A DNA stretch of 64,000 nucleotides, taken from positions 9,436,401 to 9,500,400 of the forward strand of contig CM034405.1 in the NCBI GenBank assembly GCA_019925095.2, in the 5' to 3' direction. Made by a program: the position numbers and the translations under genes. Positions 42,801 through 55,457 of the stretch are shown here, in pieces. The notes beneath the pieces are model-generated. The model was given only the letters and a program-made list of their open reading frames with translations, was not told the origin of the DNA and ran no database searches. The DNA comes from Dendrolimus kikuchii (lineage: Eukaryota; Arthropoda; Insecta; Lepidoptera; Lasiocampidae). The first letter of the stretch is position 1, and the number at the start of each line of letters is the position of its first letter.

Positions 42801-45800
42801 ATGGCAATGGCTTTAACCTGCTAACTAACACGCCGAAAGTTAGCAGGTTAAAGCCATTACCATATCTGCTGAGATAGCCATTGCCATAGCTGTTGAGTCG
42901 TGAACTTTTAAGTTACCCTCATGTTGCGTGCGCCACTGTTGTGCAATGATAACATCCCGAATTTTACCACTCGTTACGTTTTGCGTGAAACATAATGTGG
43001 AATTTAATCGAAGTGTTTTTTTTAAATTATTTATATTATTTACCTAATTTTCCGAAAAAAGTCCGCTATTCAAGTGCCTTATTTGAGCGGCGACATTTTT
43101 AATGACATTAAAATTAAATATTCACGCACAGACAAATTAATTTCGAGACGTTTTTGCGTTTGTAGTAGTCTACTGTCAGCACATAAATAAACTAACACTT
43201 TTTATATATTTTTATAGGCAGGCACTTAATATAAAACTAATAATATTAAACAATACTTTAATAAACAATATTAATATTTAACATAATTTTTAATATTATA
43301 TTTCAATTTTAAGTTAGAAGTCCTGTAAATATACAAATACTACATAATATACTACTACAACCGCAAAAACGTCTCGAAGCTAATTTACCTGTATGTGTAT
43401 TACATATAATGTGGCTACGCGTTAATGACGTTCTTCTTTAACTCTTTAAAGGAGACGCATTTGGTTAGCCTAAATCTTTAACACACTTACTAAAAGATGA
43501 AGCCCCAGCATGTGAGGCACATTGCGAAGTTCACTAATAACAAGAGCGTTTCACAGTGGACTGCGTTTAAATTGGAGCGTGGTCGGGACGTCACTTCCGG
43601 TACTAATAATTTATTTCTCTCGGCCTCCGTCATCTGTCGAGATGGCGCGAGATACGACATTTATCCACATTTATATTTGGACCAATTTCTGGGAATATTA
43701 TTATTTTGCCATGTTATTTTAGTTTCATTCTTGATATCTAGACTAGAGCAAACTATATCATTGGTGGCAACCACCCTCGAAGACTGGCACCCCATTGATT
43801 GTATGGCTAATGTTTCCGATATACATAATTGTAAGTGATTCTAAGTTTGAATCGTAATTGTGATTTTTCAAGAGCGTCTAACGGATAACCTGCACGTCCA
43901 TATTATGCTGATTTTTTGTCATAGCTAACTACACTACTACTGCTAAAATTTTTTTTAAGGTTCCACAAAATTGTCATATCCATATGATCTGGTACGGTTG
44001 TATGCCGCTACATTCATATTGCTGCTATAAAATCGCGAAAAATTAAGGTAATTAAGATTAAGCATACATAACTAAGGATAATTTTTTTGCAGTGCATGTA
44101 TTCTTGTTGGTGTAGTCAGTAAAATCTTATAATATTTCTCTAATAAAAAGAGATCGACTTCAAGAGTAACTGAAAAATATTTTTCTCTTGAAGTCGGTGC
44201 CAAGTGCAACTTAGTAGTCTGGTATAATAACTAAAATAAACTGTAACAGACTACTATGTAGATATCCTGAATTGAACACAAAAGAAATCATCAAAATTAG
44301 CTCAGAAACAAAAAAGTTACAGACGTCAATCACTACAACGTTTTCTACTTGTTTTATGGATTTATTGCTACATCTTCGGAACTCAATATCCCATATCAAT
44401 GAAATTAATATGGGATAATTCTGAAACTATAATGAATCGAACACAAAAAGAATGACCAAATCGGTTCAGAAACAAAAAAGTTATGGCTGAAAAACTGCAA
44501 AATTTCTCATTTCAGCCTGATTTCAAGGGTTTTTCATTTATATCTACGGAAACCAAAGTCTGTTAGCAATAGAATTTATATGGGACCATTTTGAAGCTTT
44601 GCTAAACCGCGCATAATAAGAATCATAAAAACCAGTTCAGAAACAACAAAGTTATAGCTGAACATAAATTAAAAATATTTACAAGACGAATTAAGAACTT
44701 CCTCCTTTTTTAAAGTTGGTTAAAAAATCATAACGATGTTTCGTAACTAATTTTATATTTTAACCAATGAATAGAAAGATATTTGCTTTCAAAGTACTAC
44801 AAAATCTTTTGAAATACGCAGCCGATTTTTTTCCGAAAAAGTCAAGGCTTGGTGGATTTAATTTTAATTTTACTATATCATTCTATAATGGTTTATTGAC
44901 GATCCTTTCATATGAAATTTCACTTGTACCATGATAATAGTATCCAAATAAAATAGCTGTGACCTACATACACGGACAGACTGAAATGGCAAATAAAATT
45001 ATTCTCTTTTTGCCATTTGATTACAGTAATTTTGAAAATGTTCCTCTAACAAATGCTTCAAATCAATTTCGTTCTATAGTTCGCGTTAGATTTCAGGGCT
45101 TCTCTGGATTATTTGCAGAGGCTACGTAACACTCGATTTTGTATGAGAAATTGTTTGTTGCGCAGACATCTGTTGTTAAGCCTGATTTACATTTGCATTC
45201 CTTAATAGTTTGTTAAATGGCGAAACTGCTAAATTAAAGCCTTATCATTTGGACAGAAATTTTCCATTTCATCACTAGCTTGTCGATCAATGGCCGGTTC
45301 TTATATTTTACTATACCGATAGTAAGGCAAATAAATGATCGATAAGATACAGGAACGCGCCATAAGTAAATGTCTGTTCAAACGATGATAGGATTTATTT
45401 CCAAGTTAACTAATTGACTAACTAATGCAAATATAAACTACGCTTCGGTAAAAGCGGTCATCCATTTTAGTACCGACGTCAATCCCACTTTGTTGTATCA
45501 AAATGTCATAGTTATCGGTTTGTTATATTATCAACAAACATATTTTTGGGATAAAGGTTTATTATTCCAAAGGCAAATAAACAAATATTGACACTTTTTT
45601 GAGGAGCAACATTATTGTATTTTATATCTATGAGCTGCGAGCAAGTGAATGATTGACATGTGAATAGACGACATTGTAGTGCCATATTATCTCAGGGGCA
45701 GTGTTGCGAAGGACAATCGGCGCCTACGCCGTCCGGACTGCCAGCTACTGTGAATTTACCCTGCTGATAACTACATCGAGGGCAGCCGAATGCAAATTGT

Positions 45801-48800
45801 AATGTTATATTATAAAAATAAATATGTTAAATACAATACAATACAAATATTAACGTCGTGGTAGATTAGCGGCGAAAACAGTTATTAATCAAACAAAAAT
45901 ATTACAAACTTGAATGCTGTAATAAGAAAGGTAGAGTTGGAATGGACAGTTAATTCGTTAGTTCTAAAACTAGGCATTTAACCGAAAATATTTTATATCT
46001 AAAATTGGGAAAAACAATGAAAAGCGGATTTTAACGAAAACTGAAGTGGTACATTTTTGAAAAAGTGTGTTTATTTTTCAAAATCAGCCGATTCGATTCC
46101 TGACAAGGGTAATTAATTTTTCAAAAATGTAATGATAACAATTCAGTTTTCGTCAAATTTAGAGTCAAGACTCCTTCAACTGTTTTTTGCTATTTAACAT
46201 AGTTTAGGATATGGCCCTAAAGGCCCACTTGAAAAATTCACTCTGAGCTTAGGATGTAGCCCTGAAGGCCGCCCACTTTAAAAAATCTCATATATAACTA
46301 TAGTAGATTGTTATATAAAAGATGAAAGAAACCTATTTAGGCATGAGATGGTTTGGCGCATGCGCGTAGCGAGGGTGCTAACAGTTCAAATGCCTAAATA
46401 AGTCTTTCTAAAAACATAATTAGTTAAATAAACAACTACTTGTCTAATAAAATCAGGCATTAAATATATATCTAAATCTGATGAACTCATAAACATATCC
46501 ATCAAGTTTTCTTTTTCTGTGGCATTCCACCTGCCAGTATTTTTTTTATCAATCTTGATAGTAAATATTTAGCTAAAAATTTATGTAAATTAAATAATAA
46601 TTTGGTGGAAAGTAAATTATAAATATAAAATCATGTTATAGAATTGAGATTTCTTACATAAATTGCCGCGATTGCCGCGCGATAGTGGATGTAATTTTTT
46701 TTTGGCAACAGGGAAAATTGTTTCTCAGGGACGAGAAGTACTGTTTTGGTCCCTTTGATCTTCAAGCGGGCTTTCCGAGTATGAGAAATGAAAAGTAATT
46801 AAAAATGGCATATCATTACACCTAATAGCCTCGTATCACGTGATAAAATATATCTAATTGGAAATCTTTATTATAATAAAACTAAGTTTTAACGGTTTTA
46901 AGCGCGGTAATTTATTTGATTTTTATTATTCCAACGCTTCGGCCACTTTTCTGTAGCCGTGATCACGGAAGACAAAGATGTCAAGTTTAACCTACCGCCA
47001 ACTTGTTCATTTTAATTATTTGGTTTTAATTTTGTTTATGGTTATTGTTTACTCTATGGGAGCCTAATCTAATTTACCACCACTTCGCAACATGTTGTGG
47101 CTTGAAGAGAAGAAGCGGCGCAAGAAACTCTTCAGCAAACATGCCTAGCTCTAATAATTTTATATAATATTAAAATGGGTGGAAGGAAAATGTTTTATTA
47201 TGTATACAAGTCGCGAAAACTTAAGAAAATATTATTTGGTAAAGATTATTTATATGCCAACATTAAATCACTGCCAGTGGGAAGTGTGTGTAGATAGCTG
47301 ACTGGATTCCCCACGTTGAATTGTAGTGCTATTTATTTGTCTATGAATCCCCGTGGGCCTTAACAAAGTTAAAAACTTTCAACCTCAAACGACACAAACA
47401 CGTAGCCTCATAAAATAGTCTTTGTAGCACAAAATTAAGTTTTAAACGGAAATACGAATAATGTACTGATGATCACATTGATCAGAGAGAAAACGCTCCG
47501 ATATAAACAAGAAAGCTCAAATTAAGTGCGCGCCACCTAATAACGGATAATGAACTCTCGACAAATATTTGTTTTTGCGGAGGATTCCTACAATGAGCGT
47601 AGAAACTACCACAAATAAGGCAATTAATTGAATTCGGCACTTCAAAAGTGCCGGCGGCGGGCTTTGTCGGCGCCTCGGGAGATGCTCGCACCGTTGTAAC
47701 CCTACACTCTAATTGAAATCAATGTCCTTAAACCGATACCATTGGAAAGGTTGCCGAAAACGTGAAATCTTTTCACAAACCAAATTCCCACAGCGTGTTA
47801 AGTCGAGACGCTCTTAAATGTGCGATGGCAACGCACCTGCAATAATGGTGTTAAAAAGATTTATCGCAAAATGATCAAAAAGAGGTAAGCAGTAACCTAA
47901 TCTGATGTATTTATAATATACTCATGTTGCATTGTGTGTGCTTACTGAAAAATATATGTTCAACGTTAAATTGTTATCTGTCAGTTAAAATATTTTATTG
48001 TGCGAATTTAAATGCCTGCTTTATTATTATACACAAATGAGTATTTTTATCGTAACATTGTTTTTTTGTCCTAAAAATTTCGGATAACATTGTTATCTCT
48101 ATAGCCACAACCTAATAAAAAGCTAATTAAAATTTAGTACGTTTTAAAAAATATCAATGTATTAGACGGATCATACAAAAAGTAGTTAAATGACTGAATC
48201 GATAAGCAAACTCTTGAATGTTAAAAACCCTTCGTGACTCGATGGCTGACCCTCGTTCTTGCCCTTTGTGCTATTGCACAATAACATTGTCAAGCAAATC
48301 AGATGGAGAATTCAAATCAAGGATACCTGAAATAGTGAAGAAAGGAAATTGAATGGCACTTCGCGAGGACCCTTATTAAGAGCTTATTGGAGTAAAGAAC
48401 CCCTCGTTTGACGAGCGCTCTACAAATACTCATGCAATCAAAGCACCCTTGCTCTTTTCGTGTGCCACCCCTTGAACCGGCTTTTTTATCTTACCTGCCT
48501 TTGTACAGATAACTAAAGAGGTAATAATTTATAGTTTAAGATTATCTATAAGACTCGTGTTTTCCAGTAAAGAAAACCTATATGAAAACTTTATTAAAGA
48601 TCGATAAAGATAGAAGAAACAATAATACTACATTATGTCTTCATTCTACTGAAATAAATCTTTATATGTACAATTCTTCTGTTCGTGTGTAACCTGTATA
48701 ACTGAACTTCCCCTAAATGGTTGGACCGATTTTGATGTCATTTTTTTTGTTTGGTCAAGTGGGTTTTGGGATTGGTAATAGGATCATAATTGGACTCTGT

Positions 48801-51800
48801 TGGTGGCGCAGGATATCGTCTGCTGGACCTGCTAGTCACATACAAAATTCTGAAAAGTGTTCATGTACAAAGATGAGCTTAACCCTAAAAGAGATTTCTT
48901 TTAACAAATTTATAATTCTAAGCGAGAGAGTGGAAATAAGAGGCAGAGCTATGCACGCATACGTTTTACTATTTAGGAGTATATTCTAGATACCTAAATA
49001 CTATGTTGTACATAGTCTTCTTTCACGGTTATGTGTTAAGAATTTATCTATTGTTACTATTTCATTACCCTAACATTTTATTTGGTTTTATGTATTTGTT
49101 CCTTGTCGAACATCCTTTGTTGTATTAATTTTCGTAATTCAAAATTTGAAAAGGTTGCGCACGTGCGCAGGAGTGTGTATCGGGTTGCGCCGGAAGTTAT
49201 CCAGTTGAAGCACAATGGCTGCCGGATGTGGCTGCTTGAAACGACACGTATCTTTTTATTGATATCTTAGAAAGCCCAATATTTTCCATGTCAACACTTC
49301 AAATCTATTGACATTTACAAATCAACAATACATATATCATTGATTTATATTCCAAGCTTATATTTTATTATTAATAGGCTGTCAAGGGGTTTAAGGCTTC
49401 CTGCGGTGATTAAGCAAACAAGTGATATCTTTTTTGTTTGGCTTGTCTAACAGGTACATGACTCACTGTTTAAATGACCACTTTGATTATTTATCGTATG
49501 TATTCTTTTTTTTAAGCGCCGAATTGGATATCCTGATTATTCGAAGCAACGCAATTAACGCTTTTCAAATGTATTTTATATTACGCTAAATTGATTTAGT
49601 TTTTTTATTGATACATTACATCATTTACTTAATTGCAATATCCGCTGTAACGTTAATGGTTAGCGTAGAGTAGGGTAAGGATACCAGGTGTTGGTGGGCG
49701 GGGCCAAATCAACTCGTGGATTGGTAAATAACTGTGGAACACGGTCCTCAGCCATCACCTTGATTCACGATGTGATAGCGAGTCAATCGCCCATGTTATT
49801 TTATTACAGTTGTTCCCGCAACTTTGCTGACGTAAGAAAAAAATATATCACATGGAAATAATTCTATTGTCCAGAGAAAAAATCACCTATAGTCACCCCT
49901 TTTCCGGTAATGAATATATTCCAAATTTCATGACGAAAGGTACTTTTTCTGGGCCGTGAGTAACAAACGTATAAAGCATCTAATCATTTACATAATATAC
50001 ATATGTAAATTAATTTACTATGGATAAAAGCAAACATTCTGATTGGCCATTCAGATATGTTATAATGTGATCTCGTCAATTGAGAAGGGCGTCAATATAA
50101 ATGCCATTTATAGAGCGACTAGTCATTTATGTGTCTGGAGATAAATCTAATTTAATAAGATTTACCTCGAGGATGCCAATAGGAGATTAAATAATTTTAC
50201 GATTATAATTAACATAGGTGAGTCATGAATGATTAGGTAAAATAATTTTGATGTGTCTTATAACCTTAGTGTCGCTACGAGCTACGCCGTAGCGCGATCG
50301 ATCATGAATTTATCAGTAGATTAGCGATTTATTGTTCAGTCTTGAATTGATTTAGCAATATTGTTCCGAGGCGTAGGTCCACGTCCGGCGATTAGTCCGC
50401 GCGGCGGCTAGTGCGCAACGCGAGGATGTGCCGCAGGCGAGCGATCGCTGGCCCTTGCGACAGCGCGGATGCCACGAATTGCACCAACACGTTAGCTATA
50501 TACCCGTACTTTATTAATACGAGTGCAATTGCAAAATATTGAACATAAACGATGTATTTTTTGTAAGTTAACCTTCAGTATCGTCGGCCCAGTTGCATTA
50601 GTTTGCCACGCACGAGTTGTCACAAGGACGCGAGAAATTTGCCTGCTAACGTGTGTTCTCTTCAAAGCACCGGTTAGAATCGATAACGCCTTCTTTGTCT
50701 TTAACAAGTACATTGCAAATCCTAAAAGACCAACTGATTTTTAAATAACAAATATTTTTTCTTATATAAAAAATATTTTGATTCCTGCTTCATATTGCAT
50801 TTGCTTAGCTATAGCAATGAATTTTTTTTGTAAATCCGTACTTACCGTACCATACCATAACAGGGTCCAACTCAGTGGCGTCTTTAGAGCGAGAGCTCGG
50901 ATGCAAAAACATAGTTTAACCAGAATCCAGACCAGCCATTTTGAATCACACGCACTGGAATATCACTTGCCGATTGCTTATTAAATGAAAATTTTATTTA
51001 TACACAGCCGTTTCATATTTTCATTAAAAAACTACTTTAATTGTTTTAATGATATTCTTATTTTGTTCAATTAAATTAACTTCTTATTTGTTAAGTATAG
51101 GATGAGATTCTATTCTAAGAGAGGAGTCTATTTGAACAACAATAGCAATGATGTACCAAACAATACTGAGTCCTAAGGTAAGTGAGGTCGTGCGCTTCAT
51201 ACGATCTATTGTCGAAGGGAGGGAACGGCTTGGAAGGGGAGGAGGAACTGACCAATTCACTCTAAAACCGGTGTCTTTACAACTTCATTTGTAAAACAAA
51301 TACATTTTGGAACACGGCAGCAATAATTTTACAGGAAATGGTAGGTCTTTAAAAATTATTTAACATTGAAGTTTAATATAACAGTTTTAATTATAACTAA
51401 TACTACAAGATTGTAGCCTCACCTGCGTAAAATAGGTATATAGTGTTTTTAGGGTTCTGTTTATAGGGTTCATTTTGGCAAGTACGGATCTCTTCAGGGT
51501 TACTAGATTGAGTATTGGAAATTTCTCCAATTGAAAATGAATTTATTATGCCACAGGTAACATGACATCCAGACCGTTGTTATTGTTAGATACCTACATA
51601 TTAGTACGAATTTTTACATACCAGAGACAAAGTTTAAACATACATCAACATTTTTTCACCCCAAACAAAAATTTTCGGGGACCAAAATTACCCCTTTTTA
51701 TTGGTGAAGCATAGCAGACAGGCTGACGGCCCAACTGTCGTGGAAAGTGCTTACCGTCGCCTATGGACTTTAGAAATATCAGAGGTGCTGCAAATGTGCT

Positions 51801-54800
51801 GCTGGCCTTGAAGGTGAAACTGGAACCTGGCCGGAATACAATTCAAAGTTGTTATGGCAGTATACTCTAAACCAGGGTTTAGTAGCTATTCGGTTGGGCA
51901 AATGCCCTACCACCTGGCTGTGGGCTGTTTTGTCGCCTCTTATGACGGGCCGCTCGGCCTCAGGAAATTGTATTCTTTCTCCGTACTTGCACGGATAAAA
52001 TCTGTCTATATGGATGAAATTTGAAAAAAAGTGTATCTATTTTATATGCCGCTATAATACAAATCTATTTATTATGTATAGTGTTATTGTAATTAACTAA
52101 TTTTTTTTTAGCAAAGTAGCAAGATTGCCGTCGTACTTTTTTTTGTAATCGTGTAGAACTGTAGAGTATCGTTAGACAGTCATTGGAAATGGTATACTAT
52201 GTTATTGACTATTTACAGGTGGTGAGATGTTCGATTCCAAAGTAGTGAAATATTTTCCCTCTTTCAAATAATTAAGGTATTTAAGAGTTTCAAAAATTCT
52301 TTCAACAAAAAACCATCTGAACAAGATTGTGACATGGGGTATTTTAGAGTATATATCATTATATGTTTTTGTAGCCAAATAACAAAAATCGTGGTCTTTG
52401 GTCATCTCTAATTATGCAATGAGCAGTTATTACTAAATTTAAATTCCTCAGGTCATTAGTGAACATGAGACTAGAAACACCGCTCAGTGAAACTAAGTTT
52501 TATTATAATCACTTATTCAGTGTTCCAGTTGTCCAATTATGGAACATGCTTCCACTAGAAGTGATACAAGCCCAATCAGTATCCTCCATTAATAGACTTG
52601 TTAAGGATTACTAACTAGAATATTAATATGTTGTTATTATTATACGCAATTTTATGCTATGTAGTGAATTATTGTATAACAGTATTGCTTTTAATAGACG
52701 TATATATAAGTATAATATTACTGTGTTTTCTATGTTTAATTATTTGTGTATGAATATATCTATAAAATAGCTAAAAAGTTCACGACACCGACGGCTGTGT
52801 CGCCGACATAATGAAATCTACAAGTTCACAAATTTAATGTCAATAGAAAATTACAATTTTATTATGTCTATTTTTGTTGGGTAATATGTTGAGAATATTT
52901 CTTTACTTGCTGATATTGGTCAATTAATATTATTCAAATAATTTAGCATATATATTCGTATTTTAATTATATTTAGTCAAGTAAATAATATGTGACTTTC
53001 GCAGTTGACGTCATAACTCACAATGGAATTTTTGTGTTAATGAGAAGCTACTACTAATAGACATACGTTTAAAGTTGAATAACCCACAACAACAAAAAAA
53101 GTTAGATTATTTATTCTATGACTTCTTATTTTAATAATAATGTAATTTTTTACTAATATTGTAATATAGAAAATACCTACTTTAAACCGGAGAATTTAAG
53201 TACTTTAAGAGCCAAAAAAGATGTAAATACATTTTCTTTATTATACAGAACTTTTTTTCGAAGAGAATCAGTTTGCGGACACCCCAATGCTCGGGGATAT
53301 GACAGTGGGGTATTAAGCAATTCTGCAGTCCTGCTTGACGTAATCGTACGCCCCTAGTTATCTCGTTTTTTTTGGGTAAAATCAAGATAGGCACGATAGT
53401 AACGCCTTTGGCAGCTTTAAAGACAATTGTTACGTGCCAACTTTTACTATATATATATCTATTTATTTATAGCACAACAAACATTCTAGAGGAACGAGGT
53501 GGTGAGCTATAAAGTGCTATAAGTACAAATCTCGTTTAATTTTAGTAATACAAAAAAGACTAAAGTTTTTAGTTATTAGAAATGTATTGCATTTATATTG
53601 AAACTTTTTTTATATCTCACCAAAAAATTTAGTTAGATTTAATCAAGTTCAGTGAACGACGAAAATCGGTTTTGATAAATCAATAGAATGGCTATAAATG
53701 TTCATATTTGCAGTGTGATGATACAGGGTAACGACGATGCTAAGCTAGACCTCGGTTCGGCTGAAAGAGAGCGGAAAAACGACGTCAAGGTCGCGATGGT
53801 TGCGCCACACACGCCCAGCCGACTGGAAACCTGTAGTGCGTGTGTTAACGTAGATGCCTTGTTATGTTGTTAGAAAAATAGAAGTTTAATTTATGATAAT
53901 TGCATTAAACCATTACCTTGTTCATTCTTTTTACTTTGTTATTAAACAATTTTCTTATGAAAATTAGGGGGTGTTTAAAACTGTCAGAATATTACAAAAG
54001 TGTTACTAGACCCGGCTTTGCTTGCGTAAATTTCAAATACGTATGCGATGATTTTACTATTAGCAGATACTCCTACAAACTAGCTGATGGAAAGTGGCTA
54101 CCGTCGCCTATGAGCATTTCCAATGTCAAATCGTCGAACTCGAAGGAGTTTCATAAGATTTTCCTTAAGTAATATACCCCATATCGTGTTGATTTGACAA
54201 AACTCCAGCTAAAATCTTATTCGAAATACTGAAGGTGTGCAATAAAAATGTTCTTGAATAAATTTAAAGTTATTCCTTAAAATGCATATACCCAAATTTT
54301 ATGATATCGGCTCATTTATCATCGAATAAGTATCTTAATAAGGAAATGATCTTATTTTTCGGGATAAAAAAAAACTATTTCATGTTTAAACGTATAAATT
54401 GATGTTGGTTTCTTTAATCTAAACGAAAAATTCAGAAATAGAAGAAGATAGTCATTTCATGTAATTTGCTCTATGACAGTTATTTAGTGTTCTCACAAGG
54501 ACATTCTATGAGAAACTTTGTAATGAATATTTTATATTGGAAAAATCTAAGTGGTTTACTGGTTTCTGGTGAGCGATGGAAAGGGAACATCAATTGGACG
54601 TGTAAATTGCTTGTATAAATGTTTGAGGTCGTGACTGGAGACCACCCGTGCTAACGATGTCGAAGAGGACATCTCGCCTCCTTAGTTAATTTATTATTTC
54701 AGTGGTGAAGCGCGGCCGCGGTTCCCAGTCAAAACATCCCGCTGAGATGATTTACAACGCAATAAACACGCCGTTTTATATCTAATGGAAATGGGCTTTT

Positions 54801-55375
54801 ATCCGTGAGATTACACAGCTACCCCCGATTGTAAAGATATTCCTTATATTATATGTTTTATCGCATATCTCATTTACAACTGTGAACAATTTAGAATTAA
54901 TTTACAGGCCTTGTTAACCACTCACGCTTGTGGTTGGTCTCCCACTTAGTGCCCTATTTGTTAATCTTGCCTGTTGCTAGGGTTTTCTTGGCTTGCCTGT
55001 TTTAGCTAAAACACTACTCGAATAATTTATTTTGTTACTAGCTGACCCGGCAAACTTCGTACCGCCTCAGAATCAATCAATAAAAAACGTTGATTTCAGA
55101 ACGACGGGACGAACATCAAAACAAAAAAAAACGAAAAAACGTAACTTTTAAATTTAATTTGATTTTGGAACGACGGGACGAACATCAAATGTTTGACAGG
55201 TAGGAATAGTTTCTAAGGGAAAGCGAAATTGTAGTTTTTACTATATTCCAAGCATTTTTTTTCATATTTACTCACCTTTTAAACCTTGCCTAGACTTCCA
55301 CAAATGATTCAAAGCCAAAATTAGCCATACCAGTCCAGCCGTTATCGAGTTTTAGCGAGACTAACGAACAGCAAG

Positions 55376-55457
<82 letters not shown>

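Noticed and set aside
43497..43838. 113-codon plus-strand frame
   Set aside because: Low-quality coding composition after the first third; it overlaps the CRE/ETS islet, and no promoter or splice logic supports it.
47482..47691. Minus-strand frame with [11 protein letters not shown], a possible small zinc-binding exon
   Set aside because: No acceptor or donor in a usable place, only one Cys-rich stretch, and the GC-rich start may be just an islet.
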